A DNA stretch of 39,902 nucleotides from contig JAGKSW010000127.1 in NCBI GenBank assembly GCA_018993265.1, forward strand, positions 1 through 39,902, given 5' to 3'. The DNA comes from Nostoc sp. TH1S01. Lineage in GTDB: Bacteria; Cyanobacteriota; Cyanobacteriia; Cyanobacteriales; Nostocaceae. Shown piece by piece: positions 31,948-39,902 of the stretch. Position 1 is the first letter of the stretch. Each line of letters starts with the position of its first letter. The notes beneath the pieces are model-generated. The model was not told the origin of the DNA. It saw nothing but the letters and a program-made list of their open reading frames with translations, and made no database searches. A program made the translations under genes and the position numbers.

Positions 31948-32284
31948 CGTTTACTCCATAAGTAACTATTTTTTCTCTGCCAAATTTATCGGGGCGGACA
32001 ATTAAATATTCATTATTTTTGCGGTAGACTGCTGAACCGTCAGGGCGATAACCAGTTTTGGGAACTCTTACTGCTCGTTTGATGTTAAACTTATTAGCTT
32101 TTCTGAGATATTTTAATGGGTCGAAGTCTTTTCTAGATGCGTGGTCTATAATACTTTGCGCGACACTAATATATGTAGAAGCATCCCAGTCAGTTAAATA
32201 TTGCTTAATTTCCGAAATTTCATCTTCAGTATATCCTTGACATAATTGTTCTAAAAATGGGTCTTGTATTGATTCATCCTGCAT
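31940..32284 (-). CDS. Unknown small protein, first gene of the NTPase cassette
   Basis: A 114-aa protein without a known family. N-terminal part acidic and helical (DPFLEQLCQGYTEDEISEIK); middle basic (FNIKRAVRVPKTGYRPDG); C-terminal part beta-like (SAVYRKNNEYLIVRPDKFGR, EKIVTYGV). The basic, beta-rich end could be a nucleic-acid-binding or toxin-like domain. It leads the cassette 32284 to 30305, and overlaps the next gene by 8 bp (TGA at 31940-31942). The promoter should lie in 32285-32384, shared divergently with the Uma2 fragment. Confidence 0.7.
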   Translation of the reverse strand: MQDESIQDPFLEQLCQGYTEDEISEIKQYLTDWDASTYISVAQSIIDHASRKDFDPLKYLRKANKFNIKRAVRVPKTGYRPDGSAVYRKNNEYLIVRPDKFGREKIVTYGVNDD

Positions 32285-32384
32285 CGTATTTGACTAATGT
32301 GTTTTCTTGAAGATGTTAAAGCAATTGGTAAAAGTTATTAGTATCAATTCATTAGAGATAAAACTTAATACATAGAAGTTAATA

Positions 32385-32597
32385 ATGACTGTACAGTTAT
32401 TAAGACGGAAGTTTACAGTTGAGCAATATCACAAAATAGTTGAATCGCAGATTATTACAGAAGATGACCGAGTGGAACTGATACGGGGAGAGATTATAAA
32501 GATGCCGCCTATAGTGACAAAACACGCTGCTTGTGTAAATCCTCTGATTAATTTGTTGATATCTCTTTCAGTTTCTCAATTACAAATTAAGAACTAA
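32385..32597 (+). pseudogene. Truncated Uma2-family gene
   Basis: A 70-aa reading frame whose first ~50 residues are a clear Uma2/DUF820 N-terminus (FTVEQYHKIVESQIITEDDR, VELIRGEIIKMPPI, KHAACV). Full-length members have about 190 aa and the nuclease residues lie beyond this point, so the product cannot be functional. After about residue 52 the sequence is unrelated and runs into the 3' end of the WD40 gene (11-bp convergent overlap), indicating a deletion junction near 32540. Confidence 0.8.
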
Positions 32598-34968
32598 TAA
32601 TATTTCCCTCCTCAAGACGCAGAAAATGCAGCCTTCCTGATTGTTCACCTGCAACAATAGTCAAACTGTTAGATGCAAATGCACAACAATTTATATTACT
32701 TTCTCCAGTAAAACTCGCTATTACATTTCTATTTTCTAAATTCCAAACCTGAAGAGTTTTGCTATTGGAAATATGAGAAATTAAATACTTGCTATCTTTG
32801 GTAACTGCAATAATATTTACGTGGTTATTATCACCTGTAATATTAAGAATTTCTTGACCTGTTTTTAAGTTCCATACTTTGATAGTATTGTCTGTAGAAT
32901 TTGAAATTAACTGTTTGCCGTTAGGTGTAACAACTACAGATTTGACAGAACCAGTATGACCAGTTAATGTGTAAATCTCTGCTCCCGTTTCCATATCCCA
33001 AACTTTGAGAGTTTTATCATCTGAAGCAGAAACTATCAATCTATCATATGACATCAATGCTAAAGAGTTTATCTGTTCATTATGACCTGTGAGAGTATTA
33101 ATTGCTGTCCCTGTTTTTAAATTCCAAATAATAATTTTTTTGTCTTTTGATGCAGAAATTAATCTTTCACAGTTAGCAGCAACAGCAACAAATGTCACTT
33201 CTGCTGTATGTCCTGCTAACGTAAAAACTTCAGTCCCTGTTTCTAAATTCCAACTCCTAATTGTTTTATCATTTGAACCTGAAATAAGTATTTTGCTATC
33301 AGGTGTGGCTGTTAGGCTATTTATTCTGGCAGTATGCCCTAAAATTCTAATATGTTTCTTTCCAGTTAGTAAGTTCCAAATATTGATAGTTACTTCATAT
33401 AAACCAGAAACTACCCATTTGGAATTTGGAGTTACAATTAAGGACTTTATATAGTGATTAGCACCAGCTAATGTAAATAGTTTATTTCCTGTTTCTATAT
33501 CCCAGACTTTAAGTGTTTTATCGGATGAACCTAGTAAAGGTTTACCAGAGCCAGAAATAACCTTTTTACCATCTGGTGTTACAGCTACTGCTCCCACAGA
33601 CTTTTTGTGTCTTGTGGAAATGTCTAATTTTTTTGTCTTATTTATATTCCATAGTTTAAGCGTATTGTCCCATGAACCAGAAATTATCTGTTTCCCATCG
33701 GGTGTGACTACTAAAGATGTTAAGGGGCTAGTATGAGCTTGGATAGTAATAAGGTTTTTACGTTTTTCTAAACTCCAAACTTTAATAGTATTATCCCATG
33801 AGCCAGAAATTATTCGTTTACCATCAGGTGTGACAACAACAGCTTGTACAGAATCAGTGTGACCTATTAATGTGTAAATTTCTTCTCCTTTCTCTAGTTC
33901 CCAAACTTTGATAGTATTATCCCATGAACCGGAAATTATTCTTTTGCCATCAGGCGTTACAGCAATAGTTTGTACAGAATCAGTATGACCCATTAAATTG
34001 TAAAGCACTTTTCCTGTTTTCAAATCCCAAACTTTAATAGTTTGGTCATCAGAAGCAGAAATTACACAATTGCCATAAGTTGTAAATGTTACATGATTTA
34101 TTTTTTTAGTGTGGCCTGTTAAAGTATATAGTTCTTTTCCGGTTGTTAAGCTCCAAATTTTGATTGTCTTGTCTTCCGAAGCAGAAATTACTCTTGTAGC
34201 ACTAGGTGTGACAGCAACAGATGTTATTGGCTCTGTGTGACCTTTAAAAATAAAAACTTCTGTTTTTGTCTCTATGTTCCAAACTTTTATTGTTTTATCA
34301 CTAGCTCCAGAGATCACTATTTTTCCATTAGGCGTAACTGCTATTGTATTTACCCTATCAGTATGACCTACAATAGAAAAAACTTCTTTTCCTAATTCTA
34401 AATTCCATATTCTTAGAGTCTTATCATTTGAGCCAGAAATTAAGTATTCACTGTTAGGAGTAACGGCAATAGTATCTACTGAACTACGATGGCCTGTAAA
34501 AGTCCTTAGTAGGGTTCGACCAGGGGGATCTAAGCTAGGTATCAGAGGACATAACCAAGGTTGAGATTGTGTTTGTTTTATTTTCGTTAGAAAAGCTTTA
34601 ATACCTGATAGCTCAAAAGATAGTAAACGACCCCATAGTTGAGGTAATAACTCAAGATGATTTTTATTCAGAATGTGTGCTGAAAGTTCCAATGTTTGTT
34701 CAATTAATTTTAATATTTTAATTTGTTCTGAATCATATTTAGTGGTATCAAAAAGTTCTGGATTATCTATAAGTTTATAATCGTCAATTAGCGGTTGAAC
34801 ACCAAATTCAGGGTGGTTTAACTTTGCCGTAAGAAAGTCAAAATTTGTCAAGGTTTGGTAGTACTTATCGAAATTACCCGACTTTACTAAATTTGGTGCT
34901 AAACTACCTAAGTAAGCACGTTGAAAAGCTGGACTTTGTACCGATAGTTTATTAGAAAATTCTCTCAT
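32587..34968 (-). CDS. WD40-repeat protein, sensor half of a split NACHT receptor
   Basis: A 793-aa protein. Residues 1-160 are the helical linker usually found between NACHT and WD40 in single-chain cyanobacterial receptors (FDKYYQTLTNFDFLTAKLNH, GVQPLIDDY, LELSAHIL, WLCPLIPSLDPPGRTLLRTF). Then 14 clear WD40 repeats (GH ... TVAVTP ... ISGS-DKTIKVWN pattern) and a fifteenth degenerate one, enough for two seven-bladed propellers. Repeats 5-7 share the near-identical block DGKRIISGSWDN. The ATG starts one base after the NACHT stop (TAA-A-ATG) in a different frame, so translation is coupled. Propeller domains of such proteins sense ligands; the ligand here is unknown. Confidence 0.9.
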   Translation of the reverse strand: MREFSNKLSVQSPAFQRAYLGSLAPNLVKSGNFDKYYQTLTNFDFLTAKLNHPEFGVQPLIDDYKLIDNPELFDTTKYDSEQIKILKLIEQTLELSAHILNKNHLELLPQLWGRLLSFELSGIKAFLTKIKQTQSQPWLCPLIPSLDPPGRTLLRTFTGHRSSVDTIAVTPNSEYLISGSNDKTLRIWNLELGKEVFSIVGHTDRVNTIAVTPNGKIVISGASDKTIKVWNIETKTEVFIFKGHTEPITSVAVTPSATRVISASEDKTIKIWSLTTGKELYTLTGHTKKINHVTFTTYGNCVISASDDQTIKVWDLKTGKVLYNLMGHTDSVQTIAVTPDGKRIISGSWDNTIKVWELEKGEEIYTLIGHTDSVQAVVVTPDGKRIISGSWDNTIKVWSLEKRKNLITIQAHTSPLTSLVVTPDGKQIISGSWDNTLKLWNINKTKKLDISTRHKKSVGAVAVTPDGKKVISGSGKPLLGSSDKTLKVWDIETGNKLFTLAGANHYIKSLIVTPNSKWVVSGLYEVTINIWNLLTGKKHIRILGHTARINSLTATPDSKILISGSNDKTIRSWNLETGTEVFTLAGHTAEVTFVAVAANCERLISASKDKKIIIWNLKTGTAINTLTGHNEQINSLALMSYDRLIVSASDDKTLKVWDMETGAEIYTLTGHTGSVKSVVVTPNGKQLISNSTDNTIKVWNLKTGQEILNITGDNNHVNIIAVTKDSKYLISHISNSKTLQVWNLENRNVIASFTGESNINCCAFASNSLTIVAGEQSGRLHFLRLEEGNIISS

Positions 34969-34969
34969 T

Positions 34970-36535
34970 TTATGACATCTTCCTTACGAAATAGTCTGCA
35001 ATACGTTGATTAACCTCTTGAAATAATTTTCGTTTGGAATCCAAAAGCCGTTTCCCCTTGAGGAAATCTAAAAAACTAGCATGATAGATGCTATAACAGT
35101 TTTCTTCTTGTATGTTTTGTAGCTTCAAATACTCGACCCATTCATCTAAAACTACTTGCACATCATATTCATCTTGTTCTGTTATCGCTGCAATCATTTC
35201 ACAGGGAATTGGTGTGCCAATCTCCACTAAAATAAACAAAATAAATACGTTTAATTCCTGGGTTTTTCCATCCATTCCCATGCGCTCCCAATGGACTTGA
35301 TAATATTGCTGTAGACCATCGGGTAATTGCTTTAAACTCAGGTTTTCATATTCACCCTTGGCAATTCCTGGCAAAACATAACGCAGGTACATAAAGTTAT
35401 TTTCACTTTTAGTTGCTACCTGCTCAACAAAATCATGCTCAGAAATATTGCGTTCTTGAATCCATTGTCTAATGGCATTTTTATAATCTGGATCGATATT
35501 TAAAAAGAAGCGAATATACTCTTTAATATCCTCACGGCTTAAACCAGCATACTGACTTGCTCTTAAATCTAACTCCTCGGTTGGGACATCTGGTGCAGAC
35601 AAGCGTTTTTTATCGATAGTATATGGTCTTCTAGTTAGCAGAAAATAGACACGTTCAGGAAGTACGGTAGGTAAATCTAAAAGATTCCCGCCCTCGTCTT
35701 GTTTCACTTCATCTAGTGCATCGATTACAATTATCAAACGTTCACTATCATCAAGTTTTTTACTAACCTGTCCTAGTAAATCAGCTAAATTAGCATTATC
35801 AGCATTTTGCAACTGATAATGCTTAATTAATTGTTTGCGAATACTTTCAAGAAATAGCTCGGCTTGATTGCGACCATCAGAACGAATATTAAAATAGCAT
35901 GGTGATTTATTATCCCAGACGTATTTAGCAGCAATGGTACTTTTTCCCATCCCCGCATCACCCACCACAGTAAAATAACCACTACGATTTTTGTCACAAA
36001 ATTGCTTAAATATGTCAAAAACAAACCGACGACCACAAAACGAGCGAATTTTTTCTTTAATTAATGGCTTAAATTCTGCTGGGTACTCGTCTAAATCCCA
36101 TTCTGGAAAAGGTTGAAAATCAGTAGAGCCACTTTTTTTGGCAATTTTAATAAATGTTTCGCCAAACTCTTCTAACTCTGCGCGCAGGTCAATTCTCAAT
36201 AATTGAATATCAAATTTTAAATCATTACCCTGCAAAAATTTTTCTACTTCCTTGTAGAAACCCAAGGGATTATTAGAAGTATAAGCACTCCAAAAAGATT
36301 TTTTAATTTCTCTTTCTCTAAAAAGGTTTAAAATTGCTTCTGGCTTATCTACACCATACTCAATGAAAGAATAAACATAAACCCCATCAACATCTTTGGG
36401 TGGTTGTACTGGGTCAAAATTGAATTGTTTTAAAAATCTAACTACACTTTCATTACGTTGAGCTTGATTAATAACTAGAGAAGCCGCTGGTTTAGCAATA
36501 CTTTTTAGTGCATTAACTACAGGGTCAATATTCAT
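34970..36535 (-). CDS. NACHT-domain STAND NTPase, signalling half of a split receptor
   Basis: A 521-aa protein. N-terminal region (1-135; VYVYSFIEYGVDKPEAILNL, SFWSAYTSNNP, LQGNDLKFDIQLLRIDLRAE) is a domain I recall from other cyanobacterial NACHT proteins but cannot assign a function; it sits where effector or adaptor domains do. NACHT core: Walker A VGDAGMGKST (191-200), Walker B RLIIVIDALDE (266-276), VYFLLTRRP. The end is a winged-helix-like part (YCSIYHASFLDFL type). Followed at once by the WD40 gene. Similar proteins act as oligomerising immune or developmental switches; role here is inferred only. Upstream spacer 36536-37313. Confidence 0.9.
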   Translation of the reverse strand: MNIDPVVNALKSIAKPAASLVINQAQRNESVVRFLKQFNFDPVQPPKDVDGVYVYSFIEYGVDKPEAILNLFREREIKKSFWSAYTSNNPLGFYKEVEKFLQGNDLKFDIQLLRIDLRAELEEFGETFIKIAKKSGSTDFQPFPEWDLDEYPAEFKPLIKEKIRSFCGRRFVFDIFKQFCDKNRSGYFTVVGDAGMGKSTIAAKYVWDNKSPCYFNIRSDGRNQAELFLESIRKQLIKHYQLQNADNANLADLLGQVSKKLDDSERLIIVIDALDEVKQDEGGNLLDLPTVLPERVYFLLTRRPYTIDKKRLSAPDVPTEELDLRASQYAGLSREDIKEYIRFFLNIDPDYKNAIRQWIQERNISEHDFVEQVATKSENNFMYLRYVLPGIAKGEYENLSLKQLPDGLQQYYQVHWERMGMDGKTQELNVFILFILVEIGTPIPCEMIAAITEQDEYDVQVVLDEWVEYLKLQNIQEENCYSIYHASFLDFLKGKRLLDSKRKLFQEVNQRIADYFVRKMS

Positions 36536-36798
36536 TTTTGCTATGAGTAGAGATAATTTTTAAATCTTTAACTTATCCTAGCGAAAGAGAGTGCAAATTA
36601 GCCCGTGTTAAGCAATTTTACAGCTTTAGCTATCTCTTACATCTTTCTATGCGTTCTCTGTGTCCTCTATTTTTATCTCACGCAGAGGCGCAAAGGCGCA
36701 GAGAAGAACGCTAGAAGTGTTGTAATTGTCTTTGGTGAGGTGCGATCGCTCGATTATCCTGAAAATATCTTGAAAGGTGGAGCGATCGCTTTTTCATT
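36536..36798. other. Upstream spacer of the NACHT gene with GGCGCAAA-type hairpin
   Basis: GCGTTCTCTGTGTCCTCT (about 36652) and AGAGAAGAACGC (about 36701) form an imperfect hairpin enclosing ACGCAGAGGCGCAAAGGCGC. No convincing gene; the open frame here is repeat-derived. The NACHT promoter should lie close to 36540-36600. Confidence 0.45.
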
Positions 36799-37031
36799 TC
36801 AACTTCAGAACCTCAAACTTCGACCTCAGAGGTTCAACCTTCGACTTCCGAACCTCAAGCTTCGACCTCCAAGGTTCAACCTTCGACTTCCGAACCTCAA
36901 GCTTCGACCTCCAAGGTTCAATGTTGGACTTCAGAACCTCAAGCTTCGACCTCAGAGGTTCAACGTTTGACTTCAGAACCTCAAGCTTCGACCTCAGAGG
37001 CTCAACTTTCATGTTCTCCAGTCGAAGTTCC
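36799..37031. repeat. Heptamer-periodic minisatellite (42-bp units)
   Basis: About 230 bp made of seven-base words (TTCGACC, TCAGAGG, TTCAACC, TTCGACT, TCCGAAC, CTCAAGC and variants) arranged in 42-bp higher-order units, five or so copies. Because 42 is a multiple of 3, long frames stay open on both strands (e.g. VEPLRSKLEVLKSN repeats on the minus strand). Without ribosome-binding sites or conserved ends I treat these as artefacts. Confidence 0.8.
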
Positions 37032-37103
37032 ACGTCTAATACCAATTCACTAAAATTCTGATACAGATCCAAACCCAGAAACCCTTGTCAAGTCAGGATT
37101 TAT

Positions 37104-37170
37104 CAATTGCGAATTGCGTTAGCGCAGCGTTAGCGAGTCCGCGAGCGTCATTGCGAATTGTGAATTGGTA
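37104..37170 (-). repeat. Second copy of the rtcA-end repeat, inverted
   Basis: Reverse complement of 11451-11515 with very few changes (GCGTTAGCGCAGCGTTAGCG, AGTCCGCGAGCGTC). Lies in the spacer before the protease-TPR gene. Confirms that the rtcA 3' end is repeat-derived. Confidence 0.8.
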
Positions 37171-37313
37171 TAAAAGGCGATCGCTAATTAAAAAACATTA
37201 AACTCTATTAGAAGAAATCAACAATCACCCATTTCCACATCATCCGGGTGGTATAAAAAATTTATCAATATACTTTTAAGCAATTGCTAACCGCAACCAT
37301 AGCAAAATAATTT
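37171..37313. promoter_or_regulatory. Upstream region of the protease-TPR gene
   Basis: Contains one HIP1-like GGCGATCGCT and A/T-rich DNA. The promoter of the protease-TPR gene should be here, but no -35/-10 pair is obvious and the ATG has only weak purine content upstream. Confidence 0.35.
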
Positions 37314-39452
37314 ATGAAAATTAACTATTTATTAACACCTGCACTCATTGGAGTCTCAATTACCTTTGTACAACCACAAATGGCGATGGCGCTTTCCTCA
37401 ACGGAAGTCAGCAAAATTGCTAAAGCCATGACGGTATTGATTGAAAATAAAAATGCTTCGGGTTCTGGGGTAATTATTCGCCGTGAAGGTGATACCTACA
37501 CTGTATTAACTGCCAAACATGTTATCGACAACCCAGATAAATATGCAATTGTCACTCCTGATGATCGCCGTTATGAGTTAAAGTACGACACAGTGAAAAA
37601 GTTACCAGGAGTAGATTTAGCTATTGGGCAGTTTACCAGCAGCAAAACTTATCCTGTAGCGAAGTTAGGTAACTCTGATGAAATTACCGAAGGTGCAACA
37701 TCTTATGTGGCGGGGTTTCCTCAACCAAGTGCGGCTATTTCTATCTCAATTTACAATTTTGTGGAAGGGCGAATCACGGCTAATGCGTCCAAAGCCCTGC
37801 GTGATGGTTATGCTTTAGTTTACAATAACGATACACTGCCGGGAATGAGTGGCGGCCCGGTGCTGAATGACAAAGGTGAATTAGTCGGAATTCACGGTAG
37901 AGGTGACACCGCCGAAAACTATCAAATTTCTGATAAAAATCCTGATGTAATTATCAAAACTGGCTTTAATTTAGGTATTCCGATTAATACTTTTTTGCGG
38001 ACTTTACCAAAAGCTGACGTAGGTACAAGAGTCGGCGCGTTGACACAACCAACTTCCCAAAAACCCAAGGCAGATGACTTTTATATTCAGGGCGGAGATA
38101 AGTATAAAAAAGGTGATTATCAAGGAGCTATAGAAGCTTACAATCAAGCAATTCGGCTGAATCCTAAGTATTCTTATGCTTACAATGATAGGGGAAATGC
38201 GCGTTATTATTTGGGTGATAAACAAGGCGCACTCAAAGATTACAACCAAGCTTTAAAAATTAATCCTGACTATGCTTTTGCCTACTATAATCGCGGCAAT
38301 ATTCTTTATGATTTTGATGATAAGCGGGGGGCGCTGGCTGATTATAACCAAGCTTTGAAACTGAATCCTAATTATTCTTCTGCTTATAATAATCGCGGTA
38401 ATGCTCACTACGCTTTAGGTGATAAGCAAAGGGCATTGGCTGATTATAATCAAGCTATCAAAGTTGACCCAGGGAATGCGGAAGCTTATTATAATCGTGC
38501 AAATACTCGCGCTAGTTTAGGTGATAAGCAAGGGGCGATAACTGATTACAATCAAGCGATTAAAATTAACCCTAACTATGTTTTTGCCTACAATAACCGT
38601 GGTAATACTCGTTATGATTTAGGTGATTATCAAGGAGCGATCGCAGATTATTCCCAAGCTATTAAAATCAATCCTAATCATTCTTCGGCTTACAATGGTA
38701 GGGGCAATTCTCGTTATTATTTAGGTGATAAGCAAGGGGCAATTGCTGATTATACTTTAGCTTTAAAAGCTAGTCCTAATAATGCCGAAGCTTATTATAA
38801 TCGTGGTAATGCTCGCTCGGATTTGAAAGATTTACCAGCAGCGATCGCAGATTATAACCAAGCAATTAAACTGAATGCTAACTATTCGGCTGCTTACAAC
38901 GGCAGAGGTAACGCTTTTTATTATGTAGGTGAAAAGCAAAAGGCACTTGCAGATTATAGCCAAGCCATCAAGAGCGATAATAATAATTCCGAAGCTTATT
39001 ATAATCGCGGTAATGTTTACTTTGATTTAGGCAATAAGCAAGGTGCGATCGCAGACTATACCCAGGCGATTAAAATTAATCCTAATTATGCTTATGCTTA
39101 CAATAACCGCGGCAATGCTAAGTATGATTTAAATGATTTGCAAGGAGCCTTGACTGATTACAATCAAGCTTTGAAAATTATCCCGAATTATACTTTTGCT
39201 TACTACAATCGCGGCAATGTTTATAAAAACTTGGGAGACTTAGAAGGTGCGATCGCTGATTATAATAAAGCGATTAATATTGACTCTAACTATGCCCAAG
39301 CCTACCATAACCGAGGTTTAGCTCGGTATGATTTAGGCGAAAAACCAGCAGGTATCAGTGATTTAGAAACCGCAGCTAATCTGTATAAAATACAAGGAAA
39401 CACAGCTGCTTATCAGCAAGTTTTAGAAGCAATTAGAAAACGTCAGCGTTAG
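37314..39452 (+). CDS. Secreted trypsin-like serine protease fused to 13 TPR units
   Basis: A 712-aa protein. Residues 1-27 are a signal peptide (LLTPALIGVSITFVQPQMAMA). Residues 30-235 are a trypsin-like (S1) protease with the full triad: His69 (TAKHVID), Asp101 (GVDLAIG), Ser179 (GMSGGPV). A short linker leads to 13 TPR units of 34 aa (about 255-700), the first twelve highly alike (AYNNRGNARYDLGDKQGAIA-type), the last degenerate. Expected in periplasm or outside the cell, where TPRs would present or recognise substrates. The DNA of the repeats is similar too (102-bp period), suggesting expansion by duplication. A rhodanese gene follows after 13 bp. Confidence 0.93.
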   Translation: MKINYLLTPALIGVSITFVQPQMAMALSSTEVSKIAKAMTVLIENKNASGSGVIIRREGDTYTVLTAKHVIDNPDKYAIVTPDDRRYELKYDTVKKLPGVDLAIGQFTSSKTYPVAKLGNSDEITEGATSYVAGFPQPSAAISISIYNFVEGRITANASKALRDGYALVYNNDTLPGMSGGPVLNDKGELVGIHGRGDTAENYQISDKNPDVIIKTGFNLGIPINTFLRTLPKADVGTRVGALTQPTSQKPKADDFYIQGGDKYKKGDYQGAIEAYNQAIRLNPKYSYAYNDRGNARYYLGDKQGALKDYNQALKINPDYAFAYYNRGNILYDFDDKRGALADYNQALKLNPNYSSAYNNRGNAHYALGDKQRALADYNQAIKVDPGNAEAYYNRANTRASLGDKQGAITDYNQAIKINPNYVFAYNNRGNTRYDLGDYQGAIADYSQAIKINPNHSSAYNGRGNSRYYLGDKQGAIADYTLALKASPNNAEAYYNRGNARSDLKDLPAAIADYNQAIKLNANYSAAYNGRGNAFYYVGEKQKALADYSQAIKSDNNNSEAYYNRGNVYFDLGNKQGAIADYTQAIKINPNYAYAYNNRGNAKYDLNDLQGALTDYNQALKIIPNYTFAYYNRGNVYKNLGDLEGAIADYNKAINIDSNYAQAYHNRGLARYDLGEKPAGISDLETAANLYKIQGNTAAYQQVLEAIRKRQR

Positions 39453-39465
39453 CAAGGAAAAAATA

Positions 39466-39861
39466 ATGAGCATAGATCAAATGGCGCACTATCAACGTAA
39501 ACTTGCGTATGAGATGGATTCATGGGATCTATACGTTGCCTTGAACAAAGGACAGGCGATAACTGTTGTTGATGGCCGTTCAGCAGATGCTTTTGCAGAA
39601 GAACATATTCCGGGAGCGTTGAACCTACCACATAAAGAAATTTGTTTCAACTCAACTGAGATGCTGGATAAGTCACGACTTTATGTTTGCTATTGCGACG
39701 GTATCGGCTGCAACGCTTCGACTAAAACAGCACTCAAGTTATTGACTTTGGGTTTTGAAGTCCGGGAACTTATTGGTGGTCTTGATTGGTGGAAACGTGA
39801 TGGCTACGCTACTGAAGGCAAGAAAGCACAGCTTGGTACTACGATAAATTGTGGCTGCTAA
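39466..39861 (+). CDS. Single-domain rhodanese-like protein
   Basis: A 131-aa rhodanese. Landmarks: VVDGRSADAFAEEHIPGALN (CH2A motif region), active-site loop YCDGIGCNAST with Cys77 in the catalytic position, and IGGLDWWKRDGY near the end. Such proteins carry persulfide sulfur for transfer. The C-terminus TTINCGC adds two more cysteines. AAGGA lies about ten bases before the ATG, and only 13 bp separate it from the protease-TPR stop, so co-transcription is likely although one product is exported and the other cytosolic. Confidence 0.9.
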   Translation: MSIDQMAHYQRKLAYEMDSWDLYVALNKGQAITVVDGRSADAFAEEHIPGALNLPHKEICFNSTEMLDKSRLYVCYCDGIGCNASTKTALKLLTLGFEVRELIGGLDWWKRDGYATEGKKAQLGTTINCGC

Positions 39862-39902
39862 GTCAGTCGGAAGAATGAGATTGACATACTCCCCGCAATT
39901 GA

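Noticed and set aside
34960-34980. Simple in-frame stop codon splitting one NACHT-WD40 gene
   Set aside because: The WD40 start is in a different frame from the NACHT end, so stop-codon readthrough alone would not join them.
36605-36970. Plus-strand 121-codon open frame starting MLSNFTALAISYIFLCVLCV
   Set aside because: It runs through a GGCGCAAA-type hairpin repeat and then into the heptamer minisatellite; there is no ribosome-binding site and the 'protein' is repeat translation.
36794-37072. Minus-strand 92-codon frame with coiled-coil-like 14-aa repeats
   Set aside because: The 42-bp minisatellite keeps several frames open at once; nothing outside the repeat supports a gene.
39862-39902. 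GACATACTCCCCGCAATTGA at the window edge, resembling ends of IS200/IS605-type elements
   Set aside because: Only about 20 bp are visible; an element cannot be supported without the sequence beyond the edge.

Overview
The window reads as chromosomal DNA from a filamentous, Nostoc/Anabaena/Calothrix-like (Nostocales) cyanobacterium. Evidence: dozens of HIP1 octamers (GCGATCGC) in genes and spacers, moderate-to-low G+C with very AT-rich spacers, many short tandem heptamer-type repeats between genes, dispersed palindromic repeats, and cyanobacterial gene types (plastid-type E2 acetyltransferase, class II RRM protein, fused cobalamin methyltransferase CobL, NACHT/WD40 proteins). No rRNA, tRNA or CRISPR array was recognised.

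Layout. (1) 1-10.2 kb: end of a TPR protein, an antitoxin-like small protein, the pyruvate dehydrogenase E2 gene (pdhC), a patatin-like lipase, an MFS transporter, cobL, and two tandem calcineurin-like phosphoesterase paralogues. (2) 10.2-14.4 kb: rtcA, an apparently intact IS5-type insertion sequence, a short coding-like remnant broken up by mobile or repeat DNA, and a site-2 protease with CBS domains. (3) 14.4-21.3 kb: a Uma2-family protein with a repeat coiled-coil tail, a protein ending in two Tudor-knot-like domains, a JmjC/cupin oxygenase, a secreted Ser-Asn repeat protein, a tandem pair of MIDAS-containing VWA proteins followed by a small coiled-coil protein, and an HxlR regulator. (4) 21.3-29.7 kb, mostly housekeeping: tenA, an RRM RNA-binding protein, a membrane M48-like protein with a degenerate active site, prfC, a DUF4870-like protein and hemB. 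(5) 29.7-36.5 kb: an accessory, defence-like block with hicBA, a three-gene cassette ending in a STAND-type NTPase, a truncated Uma2 gene, and a split NACHT receptor (NACHT ORF plus a separate 14-15-repeat WD40 ORF, one base apart and out of frame). (6) 36.5-39.9 kb: a heptamer-periodic minisatellite, a secreted trypsin-like protease fused to 13 TPR units, and a rhodanese.

The most promising place for an undescribed system is 29.7-36.5 kb. Two related NTPases (about 400 and 521 aa) sit in separate same-strand cassettes. One is coupled to two small proteins I do not recognise; the other is coupled to a detached WD40 sensor. A HicBA toxin-antitoxin pair lies beside them. The layout resembles STAND/NACHT immune receptors, but function is inferred from architecture only. 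A second theme is that repeat elements shape coding sequence: they supply the last codons and stop of the patatin, rtcA and HxlR genes, and add about 37 in-frame codons inside the smaller NTPase.
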